DNA of 60,218 nt from Chloroflexota bacterium. Its GTDB lineage: Bacteria; Chloroflexota; Anaerolineae; UBA4142. Below are positions 1 to 7,500 of the stretch, in pieces. The translations under genes and the position numbers were made by a program. Below the pieces are notes generated by a model. That model worked only from the letters and a program-made list of their open reading frames with translations, was not told the DNA's origin and did no database searches. Position 1 is the stretch's first letter. Each line of letters starts with the position of its first letter. The DNA lies in NCBI GenBank assembly GCA_016215025.1, contig JACRMI010000190.1:1-60218 (forward strand), given 5' to 3'.

Positions 1-2
1 AA

Positions 3-107
3 ACGCAGCGCCGACTCCAAGTCCTGTATCGGTTTCGGCATCATCCACGGCGGTGTCTCAAAGAATTGGAACGTCAATGGGCGGAAGCCGTTCGCCGCAA
101 ACCTTAA
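3..107 (+). CDS. possible C-terminal end of an unidentified protein (cut by window edge)
   Basis: One + frame is open from the window edge to a TAA at 105-107 and is followed 35 bases later by a terminator-like hairpin. The visible tail is basic and ends LERQWAEAVRRKP. I do not recognise the family. Two other frames are also open through this stretch (one + frame to 284, and one - frame running off the edge), so the choice rests only on the position of the stop just before the hairpin. Confidence 0.2.
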   Translation, partial: TQRRLQVLYRFRHHPRRCLKELERQWAEAVRRKP

Positions 108-142
108 AAAACTTGTAGGTGGAATTTTGCGGTTACTGATAA

Positions 143-176
143 AAAACGTAGATGAGCATAATCCCATCTACGTTTT
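143..176 (+). terminator. perfect 12-bp hairpin, likely intrinsic terminator
   Basis: AAAACGTAGATG (143-154) pairs exactly with CATCTACGTTTT (165-176) around a 10-base loop. A-run and T-run flank the stem, so it could stop transcription from either side. It closes whatever gene enters from the left edge. Confidence 0.5.
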
Positions 177-281
177 GTGCGCAAGTATGTATAATCTGTC
201 GGTCAGTTATTTGATCGACCGCAGAAAAGCTAGACGATCAATGTATCCAAAGAATGTTTATACCTTTGGAAATCGCGCAAG

Positions 282-413
282 TTAACTCTCGACGCTTGCC
301 TCAACCAGTGCGTCGGTCCGCTTGCCGATCATGCACAACGAGAGACCAATTACTCCGAGGAACATTCCAACCCCGATGCCAATGAGGAACGTGACGATTA
401 ATGAGATAGTCAT
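282..413 (-). CDS. 43-aa single-span membrane protein
   Basis: The start at 413 (MTISLIVTFLIGIGVG) is chosen because a GGAGG ribosome site sits seven bases upstream; the longer open frame to 482 has no such site. The product is one glycine-rich hydrophobic helix (about residues 4-30) followed by a short polar tail ending DALVEASVES. In size and layout it resembles DUF3789-type small membrane proteins, but that is only an impression. It is transcribed away from the neighbouring small gene at 531. Function unknown. Confidence 0.55.
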   Translation of the reverse strand: MTISLIVTFLIGIGVGMFLGVIGLSLCMIGKRTDALVEASVES

Positions 414-530
414 TTTTGCCTCCGTTGCTTTGCATTTTAATCGGAGAGCTAGAATGTCACAATAGGATATTGCGACTATCATCTATACTTGAAGGCACGC
501 TCAATAAAATTTTTGCCTAAGGAGGAACTT

Positions 531-677
531 GTGTCTGCATTGTTGGATTTGATTGGCGGGATCGTAGATATTGCTGATCTTTATGATCGGTACGGCACAA
601 AGGGCTGTGCGTTGATGATTTTGGCGGTCATTGTGATTATTGGTCTGATCATTGTTTTGGCTTCGTTCATGCAATAA
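531..677 (+). CDS. 48-aa small membrane protein, GTG start
   Basis: AAGGAGG at 519-525 sits five bases before GTG at 531 and decides this start over the TTG at 489. The product has a short amphipathic N-terminus (SALLDLIGGIVDIADLYDRYG) and one C-terminal membrane helix of about 20 residues rich in Ile, Val and Leu, ending ASFMQ. Family not recognised. It lies 24 bases before the broken FRG gene, and the two could have been co-transcribed. Confidence 0.55.
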   Translation: MSALLDLIGGIVDIADLYDRYGTKGCALMILAVIVIIGLIIVLASFMQ

Positions 678-701
678 GCGTTTGATCGCTGGGAGGCAAC
701 A

Positions 702-1270
702 ATGATTACCAAACAAATCGCCTCGTTTTCCGATTACGCCAAATTCATTTCCGATGAGTGCGATGAGGACAATTTACTCTTCCGTGGACAACAACGTGAT
801 TGGAAATTGTTGCCCAAAGTCGGACGATTGTGTCCATATGAGAATAACGATTTAGACAAGATCGAATGCTTGATGCTCGACTCTTTTAAAAAACAAGCGA
901 TTCCATTTTTGAATCGTTTGCCTGAAAACGATTGGGACTGGCTGGCGTTAGCGCAGCATCATGGAATGGCGACGCGTTTGTTGGATTGGACGCTCAATCC
1001 ATTCGCGGCGATATGGTTCGTGATTGAAAAGCCAGCTTTAGAGAATCGACTCCCTATTTGCCGCATCAAAAGAACTATGAATCGTTCGAACAAATGGAAC
1101 GTTATCAACACAGTCTAAACAAAATCGAAATTGAGCCGAGCGCGTTCAAAGATATTCGCCGTCAGCTTGATCGCGTGGGTTATAATGCTGCTTCACTTTA
1201 CGCTGACCTCGATGGTTTGGCGCGTCATATCGAATGGTTGTATTCTAAACTTGAAGACGAAAGGAAATGA
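702..1270 (+). pseudogene. FRG-domain protein, internal deletion and frameshift
   Basis: The N-terminal part carries the FRG signature: LLFRGQQ near residue 25 and QHHGMATRLLDWT near residue 85, followed by NPFAAIWFV. After about residue 112 this frame departs from the family and stops at 1118. A second frame (from about 1049) continues with PHQKNYESFEQMERYQ and ends with the family's usual C-terminal motif LYADLDGLARHIEW, stopping at 1270. The middle of the domain (perhaps 60-100 residues, judged from the usual size of about 230-280 aa) is missing between them. FRG proteins are found in phage-defence and mobile contexts, but their chemistry is unclear. The gene is almost certainly inactive. 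Confidence 0.75.
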
Positions 1271-1271
1271 C

Positions 1272-3059
1272 ATGACCGAAAATAAATTGCCGCATTGGGA
1301 TATGAGTGTCGTTTATCCCAGCCTCGAGTCAAAAGAATTTCAAGCCGGTTTTCAATCGGCTGCCAATAAAATCGACGAACTGGCAAAACTGTTCGACCAA
1401 TATAGCATCGCCAAGCGCGACGCCGCGCCATTGGATGATGCAACGGTAGGCATATTCGAATCCGTCGTGAATGCAGTGAATGCGACTATTGTACATGTTC
1501 AAACCTTAATCGTGTACATCAATAGTTTTGTGACCACCGATACGCGCGATACGGTCGCCCAGGCGAAGCTCAGTGAATTTCAAATGCATTTGGTTCGATT
1601 GAATCAGCTCGGCGTGCGTCTCTCGGCATGGATCGGTTCACTCGATGTCGATGCGCTAATTGCGAAATCGGCGGTGGCGCGCGATCATGCGTATTTTCTG
1701 CGCAAAGCCAAGATCGAAGCCGAGCATCTCATGTCACCCGCGGAAGAAGAGCTGGCCGCAGAGCTGCAATTGACTGGATCGGTGGCGTGGAATAAATTGC
1801 ACAGCGATGTTTCGTCGCAATTGTTGGTGACATTTGAGCTTGATGGAAAATCGGAATCGTTGCCGATGAGCGCCATTCGCAACTTGGCCTACGATCCTAA
1901 TCGCGATGTGCGCCGCCGTGCGTACGAAGCTGAGATTGCAACCTGGGCAGGCGCAGCGGTCCCGATTGCCGCAGCGATGAACGGAATCAAGGGCGCGACG
2001 AACATTTTAAGCAAGCGCCGCAAATGGGGTTCGCCGCTCGATGCCGCTGTGTTCGATAACAGCATCGACCGCGCGACGCTCGATGCGATGATGATGGCTG
2101 CGCGTGAAGCGTTTCCTGATTTTCGACGCTACCTGCGAGCCAAGGCGCGCGCGCTTGGTCTGCCTGTGCTCGCGTGGTACGATCTCTTTGCTCCACTTGG
2201 CAATGGTGGGCGCACATGGACTTATGACGAAGGCGCGCAATTCATCGTCGAACAGTTCGGAACGTTTTCGGATAAATTGAGCGGCATGGCAGCGCGTGCC
2301 TTCCGCGAAAATTGGATCGATGCGGAACCGCGCTTGGGCAAAGTAGATGGCGCGTTCTGCATGTCGCTCCGCAAAGATGAATCGCGCGTGTTGACGAATT
2401 TCAAGCCAGTATTTGGAGGCGTCAGCACGATTGCGCACGAGCTGGGACACGCGTATCACAATGTGAATCTGGCTCAGCGCACCATGTTGCAGCGCGAGAC
2501 GCCGATGACGCTCGCGGAAACGGCAAGCATTTTCTGTGAGACGATTGTGACGCAAGCCGCGCTCAAAAAGGCGGACAAGCAAGAACAAATCGTCATCCTG
2601 GAAAACTCGCTGCAAAATTCGTGCCAGGTCGTCGTCGATATTTCGAGCCGATTTATTTTTGAGCAAAGCGTGTTTGAGAAACGGATGCAGCGTGCGTTGT
2701 CGGTGGACGAGTTCAATGAGTTGATATTGCGCGCACAGCGTGAAACGTACGGCGATGGACTCGATCCCGAAAAGTTGCATCCCTACATGTGGGCAATGAA
2801 GCCGCACTATTATTCGTCGACGTTCTACAACTATCCGTACATGTTCGGTTTGTTGTTTGGTTTGGGTTTGTATGCGCGCTATCAATCTGACCCAGCCAAA
2901 TTCAAAGCGGGCTATGACGAGTTGTTGTCGTCGACAGGGTTAGGTGACGCGGCGGAACTCGCCACACGATTTGAAATCGATACGCGCTCGCCCGCCTTTT
3001 GGCGTTCCAGTTTCGACGTGATTCGCCGCGACGTCGACCGATTCGATTCGTTGGTGTAA
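1272..3059 (+). CDS. pepF: oligoendopeptidase F (M3 family zinc metallopeptidase)
   Basis: 595 aa from ATG 1272, just one base after the stop of the FRG remnant and preceded by AAGGAAA. The M3 zinc motif HELGH is at residues 389-393 (His389, Glu390, His393). The third ligand is expected in the following helix, LAETASIFCE. The family cleaves short peptides in the cytoplasm. The length matches PepF. The N-terminal helical region (TENKLPHWDMSVVYPSL) is also typical. A longer open frame to 1131 is the FRG remnant read in another frame and is not part of this protein. Confidence 0.93.
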   Translation: MTENKLPHWDMSVVYPSLESKEFQAGFQSAANKIDELAKLFDQYSIAKRDAAPLDDATVGIFESVVNAVNATIVHVQTLIVYINSFVTTDTRDTVAQAKLSEFQMHLVRLNQLGVRLSAWIGSLDVDALIAKSAVARDHAYFLRKAKIEAEHLMSPAEEELAAELQLTGSVAWNKLHSDVSSQLLVTFELDGKSESLPMSAIRNLAYDPNRDVRRRAYEAEIATWAGAAVPIAAAMNGIKGATNILSKRRKWGSPLDAAVFDNSIDRATLDAMMMAAREAFPDFRRYLRAKARALGLPVLAWYDLFAPLGNGGRTWTYDEGAQFIVEQFGTFSDKLSGMAARAFRENWIDAEPRLGKVDGAFCMSLRKDESRVLTNFKPVFGGVSTIAHELGHAYHNVNLAQRTMLQRETPMTLAETASIFCETIVTQAALKKADKQEQIVILENSLQNSCQVVVDISSRFIFEQSVFEKRMQRALSVDEFNELILRAQRETYGDGLDPEKLHPYMWAMKPHYYSSTFYNYPYMFGLLFGLGLYARYQSDPAKFKAGYDELLSSTGLGDAAELATRFEIDTRSPAFWRSSFDVIRRDVDRFDSLV

Positions 3060-3070
3060 TACCTGCGCTT

Positions 3071-3145
3071 GGCATTCTGAGCGGAGCGAACGCGGAGCGT
3101 CTCACCTGTCGAAAAATCAGATTCTTCACTTTGTTCAGAATGACA
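3071..3145. repeat. interspersed palindromic repeat, family A (CATTCTGAGCGG...CAGAATGACA)
   Basis: GGCATTCTGAGCGGAGCGAA on the left and TTGTTCAGAATGACA on the right form an imperfect inverted repeat in the pepF-pxpA gap. The same end words recur at about ten other places in this window (for example 21246, 23204, 29389, 33978 and 46505), always between genes. Confidence 0.7.
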
Positions 3146-3161
3146 ACTGTGTGAGAATACA

Positions 3162-3917
3162 ATGCACATTGACCTAAACTGTGACATGGGCGAAAGTTTT
3201 GGCGCATGGAAACTCGGCGCGGATGAAGCGATTACGCCCTATATCACTTCGGCGAACATCGCCTGCGGTTTTCACGCAGGCGATTCGCGCGTGATGGAGC
3301 GAACAGTGCGACTGGCGCTTGAACACGGCGTCGCGATTGGCGCACACCCAGGATTTCCCGACCTCGTTGGGTTCGGTCGCCGCACGCTCGATGCCACGCC
3401 CGACGAGATCGAATCCGATGTGCTGTACCAAATCGGCGCGCTCGATGCGTTCGTGCGTTCGTCGGGCAAACACTTGACCCATGTGAAAGCGCACGGCGCG
3501 CTCTATAATCTCGCCGCCGCGAAACCAGAAATCGCAAATGCGATTGCGCGCGCCATCAAACGTTTCGATTCAGACTTGGTGATGGTTGGACTCGCAGGTT
3601 CTGCCATGATTGATGCGGCTCAAGCGATGGGATTGCGCTTTGCTCGCGAAGGTTTTTGCGATCGCGCGTATCAAGCCGATGGCAAGCTGGTCTCGCGCCG
3701 CGAAAAGGGTTCGTTGTTGAGCGATCCACAACTCGCCGCAAAGCAAGCCTTGCAAATCGTTCTAGAACAATCGGTTACGACGATGAGCGGAGAAAAAATC
3801 TCTTTTGTTGCCGACACACTTTGCATTCACGGCGACACGCCGACTGCGTCGGCGATTGCGCGAGCAGTGCGCGAAGCGTTACAAGAAAACGGCGTGACGG
3901 TTGCAGCGTTGGCGTAG
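3162..3917 (+). CDS. pxpA: 5-oxoprolinase subunit A (LamB/YcsF family)
   Basis: 251 aa. The N-terminus MHIDLNCDMGESFG, then NIACGFHAGD near residue 32 and GAHPGFPDLVGFGRR near residue 60 are hallmark YcsF/PxpA motifs. THVKAHGALYN and the C-terminal CIHGDTPTA also fit. With PxpB and PxpC it forms the ATP-dependent prokaryotic 5-oxoprolinase, which opens pyroglutamate to glutamate. The partners follow directly in the next gene. Its TAG stop lies inside the left arm of a 24-bp palindrome (3914-3966), so the end of this gene and the repeat overlap. Confidence 0.95.
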   Translation: MHIDLNCDMGESFGAWKLGADEAITPYITSANIACGFHAGDSRVMERTVRLALEHGVAIGAHPGFPDLVGFGRRTLDATPDEIESDVLYQIGALDAFVRSSGKHLTHVKAHGALYNLAAAKPEIANAIARAIKRFDSDLVMVGLAGSAMIDAAQAMGLRFAREGFCDRAYQADGKLVSRREKGSLLSDPQLAAKQALQIVLEQSVTTMSGEKISFVADTLCIHGDTPTASAIARAVREALQENGVTVAALA

Positions 3918-3966
3918 GGCAAGTTTCTAACTTGCCTGGATGAGGCAAGTTAGAAACTTGCCCTAC
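3914..3966. repeat. perfect 24-bp inverted repeat between pxpA and pxpBC
   Basis: Arms 3914-3937 and 3943-3966 are exact reverse complements (core GGCAAGTTTCTAACTTGCC) with a five-base loop GGATG. It contains the pxpA stop codon and ends eight bases before the likely ATG of the next gene. There is no T-run, so it is probably a mobile palindromic repeat that could affect translation of pxpBC. It may not be a terminator. Confidence 0.85.
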
Positions 3967-3974
3967 AAGTGGAA

Positions 3975-5594
3975 ATGATATATCCCGAACCCCGGTTGCT
4001 TCCTGCTGGCGATGCTGCCATCCTCATCGAATTTGCCGATGAAATTGATGACGCCGTCAATGATCAAGTTCATGCGCTGGCGCAGTTTTTGCGTGCGCAA
4101 AATCATCTGCCTCTCCTCGATCTAATCCCTGGCTACTCATCGCTTCTTGTCTGCTACGATTCTGCACGCACGGATTATTCGACGCTTTCCGATTACGTTC
4201 GCTCGACGCTGCAATCGCCGCAAGCCATCGCACCCGCCGAACCGCGCCTCATCGAAATTCCGACGGCTTATGGTGGCGAAAATGGTCCCGACCTGACATT
4301 TATCGTTGAGCACAGTGGCTTGTCGGAAAGCCAAGTAATTAGTTTGCATTCGAGCGTTATTTATCGCGTTTACTTTGTTGGCTTTGCGCCGGGCTTTGCT
4401 TATCTTGGTTCCGTGCCAGACCCAATTGCTATGCCGCGCTTGGAGACGCCGCGCACGCGGGTGCCTGCGGGTTCGATTGGGATTGCGGGCAAGCAAACCG
4501 GTGTTTATCCAATGGAATCGCCGGGCGGTTGGCGTTTGATCGGTCGCACGGCGTTGAATTTATTCGATCACCGCAACGATCCGCCAACACTATTGCGCCC
4601 CGGCGACCGGGTAAGATTCGTTCCGGTTAGTAGTGTGCGATTCATCGCGTCCCCGGCGCAATTCATTGCGCATTCCAAACTATCTATGTTATCCCTCATC
4701 GACCCAGGAATTCTCACGACAATTCAAGACGCAGGGCGTTGGGGTTATCAGGCGTACGGTATCCCGGTGTCTGGTGCGATGGACGCGTTTGCGTTTGCTT
4801 CTGCAAATCGGCTTGTCGGCAATGCGTCCAATGCCGCCGTGATTGAAATTCGCTCGCCGATTATTTTGCAAGCACAAGAGCGCCAAGTTATCGCGCTCAC
4901 CGGAGTAGATGCAACCCTGCTCGTTGATCGACGTGTGATGCCAACTTGGGCGAGCGTTTTTGTGCGCGCGGGTTCCATCATCGAAATTAATCCAAAGCGA
5001 GTAGGTGGTTGGATGTATCTTGCCATTCGTGGCGGCATTGCCGTTCCATCGGTGCTCGGTTCGCGCTCAACGTATGTGCGCGGCGGATTTGGCGGCTACG
5101 AAGGACGCGCATTGCAAGCAGGCGACACGCTTTCGATTGGCGAATCTAAAGGCGATATCGTTTCGTTCGCAGGACGAATTGAATCCGATGAGGTTCGCGC
5201 GTTTGCGAATCGTCGGTCGCCCATTCGAATTATCCTGGGGATGCATGCCGATTGGTTTTCGTCTGATGCTCTATCGATACTAACCAGTGGGGATTTTGTT
5301 TTGACTGATGTCGCCGACCGAATGGGTTATCGATTATCCGGTCCCAGGTTGACGCGGGCGCGCTCCGGCGAATTGATTTCATGCGGCGTTCCGCTCGGAG
5401 CAATTCAAGTTCCATCCGATGGTCAACCTATCGTCTTGATGGCTGACCATCAAACGACCGGCGGCTATCCGATTATCGCAACTGTGATTAGAGAAGATAT
5501 GCCGATTCTGGCTCAACGCGCGCCGGGAGAGCGTGTGAGATTTGAGCTTATTCAAGTATCGCAAGTGCAGGAAAATTTTTGGACGCGGATTTGA
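3975..5594 (+). CDS. pxpBC: 5-oxoprolinase subunits B and C fused (KipI-KipA type)
   Basis: About 539 aa. The first half (to about residue 225) is PxpB/KipI: LLPAGDAAILIEF at the start, VGFAPGFAYLG, RVPAGSIGIAGKQTGVYP, then SPGGWRLIGRT. The second half is PxpC/KipA: LIDPGILTTIQDAGRWGYQAYGIPVSGAMD through the C-terminal DGQPIVLMADHQTTGGYP. In many bacteria these are separate genes; the fusion keeps them equimolar. Together with the preceding pxpA they complete the pyroglutamate-opening enzyme. ATG 3975 or GTG 3969 could be the start; neither has a clear ribosome site because the palindrome lies immediately upstream. Confidence 0.93.
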   Translation: MIYPEPRLLPAGDAAILIEFADEIDDAVNDQVHALAQFLRAQNHLPLLDLIPGYSSLLVCYDSARTDYSTLSDYVRSTLQSPQAIAPAEPRLIEIPTAYGGENGPDLTFIVEHSGLSESQVISLHSSVIYRVYFVGFAPGFAYLGSVPDPIAMPRLETPRTRVPAGSIGIAGKQTGVYPMESPGGWRLIGRTALNLFDHRNDPPTLLRPGDRVRFVPVSSVRFIASPAQFIAHSKLSMLSLIDPGILTTIQDAGRWGYQAYGIPVSGAMDAFAFASANRLVGNASNAAVIEIRSPIILQAQERQVIALTGVDATLLVDRRVMPTWASVFVRAGSIIEINPKRVGGWMYLAIRGGIAVPSVLGSRSTYVRGGFGGYEGRALQAGDTLSIGESKGDIVSFAGRIESDEVRAFANRRSPIRIILGMHADWFSSDALSILTSGDFVLTDVADRMGYRLSGPRLTRARSGELISCGVPLGAIQVPSDGQPIVLMADHQTTGGYPIIATVIREDMPILAQRAPGERVRFELIQVSQVQENFWTRI

Positions 5595-5642
5595 ACCATC
5601 GTCCAAGATTGTTTGGTTGGCTTGATGGAGTTACGGTCTTGT

Positions 5643-5861
5643 TCAGTCAGTCCGACGGAAGATTCACAAACCACTATCGCGGTCGCTGCCAAGAATGTAG
5701 GTCTGTCCGTCTCTCACAAAGACTTTGACACCCCAAAAGTCGTTGCCCTTGGGATTGAGATAACCGCCGGTCCCGACGAGATTGCCATCCGCGCTCTTGA
5801 GCGCGCGCAGACCGCCGTTGTAAGAGGTTATATGAAGAAGGGTTCGGTAGTCAAAGGGCAA
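5643..5861 (-). pseudogene. C-terminal remnant of an LVIVD-repeat protein, nonsense TGA
   Basis: On the - strand a coherent fragment reads DYRTLLHITSYNGGLRAL, then GNLVGTGGYLNPKGNDFWGV and ends ILGSDRDSGL-stop-IFRRTD. I recall LVIVD beta-propeller-like secreted proteins ending SDRDSGLWIF, so the TGA at 5664-5666 most simply replaces the Trp codon TGG. The true end would be at 5643-5645. Upstream there is a stop and no start, so only about the last 70 codons of a much longer gene survive. A + strand frame over the same bases (5613-5912) looks like a shadow. Confidence 0.6.
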
Positions 5862-5904
5862 GTGTCATGTGTCATTCGCTACGCGGGCGTAAATTTTCAA
5901 TCTA

Positions 5905-5913
5905 TGGTATAAT
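5905..5913 (+). promoter_or_regulatory. extended -10 promoter for carD
   Basis: TGGTATAAT at 5905-5913 is a consensus -10 with the TGn extension. No good -35 hexamer is seen at the right distance, which is usual for extended -10 promoters. Transcription would start about 80 bases before carD. Confidence 0.55.
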
Positions 5914-5953
5914 GCAATTGCGTTGAAAGAAGGATTGGCGTAGGCGAGTCGCT

Positions 5954-5976
5954 GCCAGCCCCTCTTATGGGCTGGC
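5954..5976 (+). promoter_or_regulatory. 8-bp hairpin in the carD 5' leader
   Basis: GCCAGCCC (5954-5961) pairs with GGGCTGGC (5969-5976) around CTCTTAT. It ends about 11 bases before the GGAGGAGG ribosome site and has no T-run, so it is a leader structure, not a terminator. No known riboswitch class is recognised. Confidence 0.45.
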
Positions 5977-6000
5977 GATTGCATTTTGGAGGAGGTTCGT

Positions 6001-6510
6001 ATGGAATTACGTGTGGGCGATTCGGTCGTTCATCCGATTCACGGTGTAGGGCGAATTGTAACGGTAAGTAACAAGAGATTCACCGAAGCTCAGCCGCGAC
6101 TGTATTATCAAGTGGTGACTGACACGAGCACGGTTTGGATTCCAGCCGAATCGTTTGAAAAGATCGGAATGAGACAACTGCCGCCAAAACGTGAGTTGGA
6201 ATCGTATCGCACGTTGTTGAAAAAAGCGCCCGTTCCATTCGATTCCAATCATTCCAAACGCCGCATGGAGTTGGCGGAACGATTAAAGCAAGGTTCGTTT
6301 AAATCGCTCTGCGAATTGGTGCGCGATCTCTCGGCGCTGGGTTGGAACAAGCCTCTCGGCACCGCCGATTCGGTATCATTGCGCCGCGCGCATGATCGGC
6401 TTTGCCGTGAATGGGCTGCGGCCGACAATACATCCGTCGGTAATGCTGAAAGCGAAATCGATTCGCTGCTGCTTCAAAATAAACGAATGTTTATGCGCGA
6501 AGCAACTTGA
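6001..6510 (+). CDS. carD: CarD/CdnL family RNA polymerase-binding regulator
   Basis: 169 aa from ATG 6001, which has a strong GGAGG site at its back; the upstream TTG at 5986 lies in that site. The N-terminal RNAP-interaction domain (about residues 1-60) has the family pattern GDSVVHPIHGVGRIV, then YYQVVTDTSTVWIPAE. The C-terminal helical domain contains RRMELAERLKQGSFKSLCEL, as in CarD proteins. Known members bind the RNA polymerase beta subunit and stabilise open promoter complexes. A hairpin terminator follows at 6546. It is the only obvious transcription-machinery gene here and forms its own transcript. Confidence 0.88.
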   Translation: MELRVGDSVVHPIHGVGRIVTVSNKRFTEAQPRLYYQVVTDTSTVWIPAESFEKIGMRQLPPKRELESYRTLLKKAPVPFDSNHSKRRMELAERLKQGSFKSLCELVRDLSALGWNKPLGTADSVSLRRAHDRLCREWAAADNTSVGNAESEIDSLLLQNKRMFMREAT

Positions 6511-6545
6511 TTTCTCAATCAGGATTTCTTCCGCTCTTATAACAT

Positions 6546-6584
6546 ATCGCGCTCATCTCGAATTTCGATGGGCGCGATTTTTTT
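6546..6584 (+). terminator. intrinsic terminator of carD
   Basis: ATCGCGCTCAT (6546-6556) pairs with ATGGGCGCGAT (6568-6578, one G-U pair) and runs directly into seven T residues ending at 6584. Confidence 0.85.
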
Positions 6585-6625
6585 CTTTCGCCCAATTTCG
6601 TTTTTCATTTTTCTGTTTGCACGAA

Positions 6626-6654
6626 TTGCTTTTTTATTGGCGTCGTGGTAAGAT
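6626..6654 (+). promoter_or_regulatory. sigma70-type promoter
   Basis: TTGCTT (6626-6631), 17-base spacer, TAAGAT (6649-6654), about 30 bases before the start at 6685. Moderate match. Confidence 0.4.
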
Positions 6655-6684
6655 TTTGCCGCTCATAACACTGGGAGGTACAGG

Positions 6685-7404
6685 ATGCAGGACAAAGCGT
6701 ACGCCGTTGCCATTGTCGTCGTGTTGGGAATTTGTTGTCTGGGAATGTACGTCGCCGTGAGCGGATATTTCAATAGCAATCCTTCTGCGCTTTCTTCGTT
6801 AGCAACTCCGGTGTTTCAATCGACTCAAGTCGTGGTGAATTTGCCAACCGACACGCCTTTACCGTCTGTAACCCTCGCGACTCAGCCGACGGTGGCGACG
6901 GTTGCGCCGCTGCCCTCGCCGCTTGGTGCCTTTCAAACGATTACGGCGGCGACCACGGCTGTCGCGCCGACCGCGCCGCCCGTCACCGTCCGTCCGGCTG
7001 CATCTCGAACATCGACATCGACCTCAGCCAATGTCTCGTGTGCCGGATTTCAATTTTGTCCAAAGGGCGGCTTGGGCGATTCAACTATTGCGCCCACCGG
7101 AGTGGAATGCCCCCGTAATTTTATTTGGGGACGCGTGACAGATTCCAATGGTGCAGGCATTCCCAATGTTCGCGTACGATTCAAACTTGCGACCACCGGC
7201 GAAGCCGATACCGTAACAACCAAAGGCGCGCCTGACCCGGCCGGAATTTACAATATTCCAACCGGGCAACCTGGGAGTTCGTGGGTGTTGTGGATGCTGG
7301 ATGCGGGCGGGAATATCGCGAGTCCGCAAATCACGTTGGTCACTCAAGTATATACCGGCGCGGGTAATTGTCCAACGCGTTTGGATTTTGTTCAGCAAAA
7401 GTAA
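6685..7404 (+). CDS. membrane-anchored or exported protein with Pro/Thr-rich stalk
   Basis: 239 aa, ATG 6685 with GGGAGG upstream. Residues about 7-28 are a hydrophobic anchor or signal. Residues about 35-115 are a Pro/Thr/Ala-rich extended stalk. The C-terminal 110 residues hold a folded domain beginning CAGFQFCPKGG, with GRVTDSNGAGIPNVRVRF typical of carboxypeptidase-regulatory-like or Cna-B-type beta-sandwiches, and a second Cys pair further on (VECPRNF and GNCPTR). It is probably displayed outside the cell. No enzymatic motif is seen. It stands alone between a promoter and a terminator and converges on the - strand glycoside hydrolase. Confidence 0.75.
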   Translation: MQDKAYAVAIVVVLGICCLGMYVAVSGYFNSNPSALSSLATPVFQSTQVVVNLPTDTPLPSVTLATQPTVATVAPLPSPLGAFQTITAATTAVAPTAPPVTVRPAASRTSTSTSANVSCAGFQFCPKGGLGDSTIAPTGVECPRNFIWGRVTDSNGAGIPNVRVRFKLATTGEADTVTTKGAPDPAGIYNIPTGQPGSSWVLWMLDAGGNIASPQITLVTQVYTGAGNCPTRLDFVQQK

Positions 7405-7405
7405 C

Positions 7406-7449
7406 GCGAGCGGCTCGCTTGCGGGCAATTAGGCGAGCGAGCCGCTCGC
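7406..7449. repeat. perfect 14-bp inverted repeat
   Basis: GCGAGCGGCTCGCT (7406-7419) and its exact complement (7436-7449) immediately after the stop codon. The GCGAGCGGCTCGC word is itself palindromic. No T-run; a separate terminator follows. Confidence 0.7.
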
Positions 7450-7462
7450 ACTGCACAAAAAT

Positions 7463-7493
7463 AAACCGAGAGGGATACACCTCTCGGTTTTCT
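7463..7493. terminator. bidirectional terminator between convergent genes
   Basis: AAACCGAGAGG (7463-7473) pairs with CCTCTCGGTTT (7480-7490). T-rich sequence follows on both strands, so it can serve both the + gene ending at 7404 and the - gene ending at 7501. Confidence 0.85.
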
Positions 7494-7500
7494 GTTATCT

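Noticed and set aside
1..130. - strand frame running off the left edge (RFAANGFRPLTFQFFE)
   Set aside because: It has no start signal and could not be told from the + strand frames; not called.
2007..2885. 292-aa - strand ORF antisense to pepF (and similar long antisense frames at 36265-37137 and 57323-58303)
   Set aside because: They lie wholly within strongly conserved genes, have Arg/His-rich composition typical of shadow frames and lack ribosome sites.
5664..5666. UGA read as Trp (code 4) in the LVIVD fragment
   Set aside because: TGA is a normal stop elsewhere in the window, and the fragment is already truncated at its N-terminus.
5613..5912. 99-aa + strand ORF after pxpBC
   Set aside because: Its sequence has no recognisable features, whereas the - strand of the same bases encodes a coherent LVIVD-like C-terminus.
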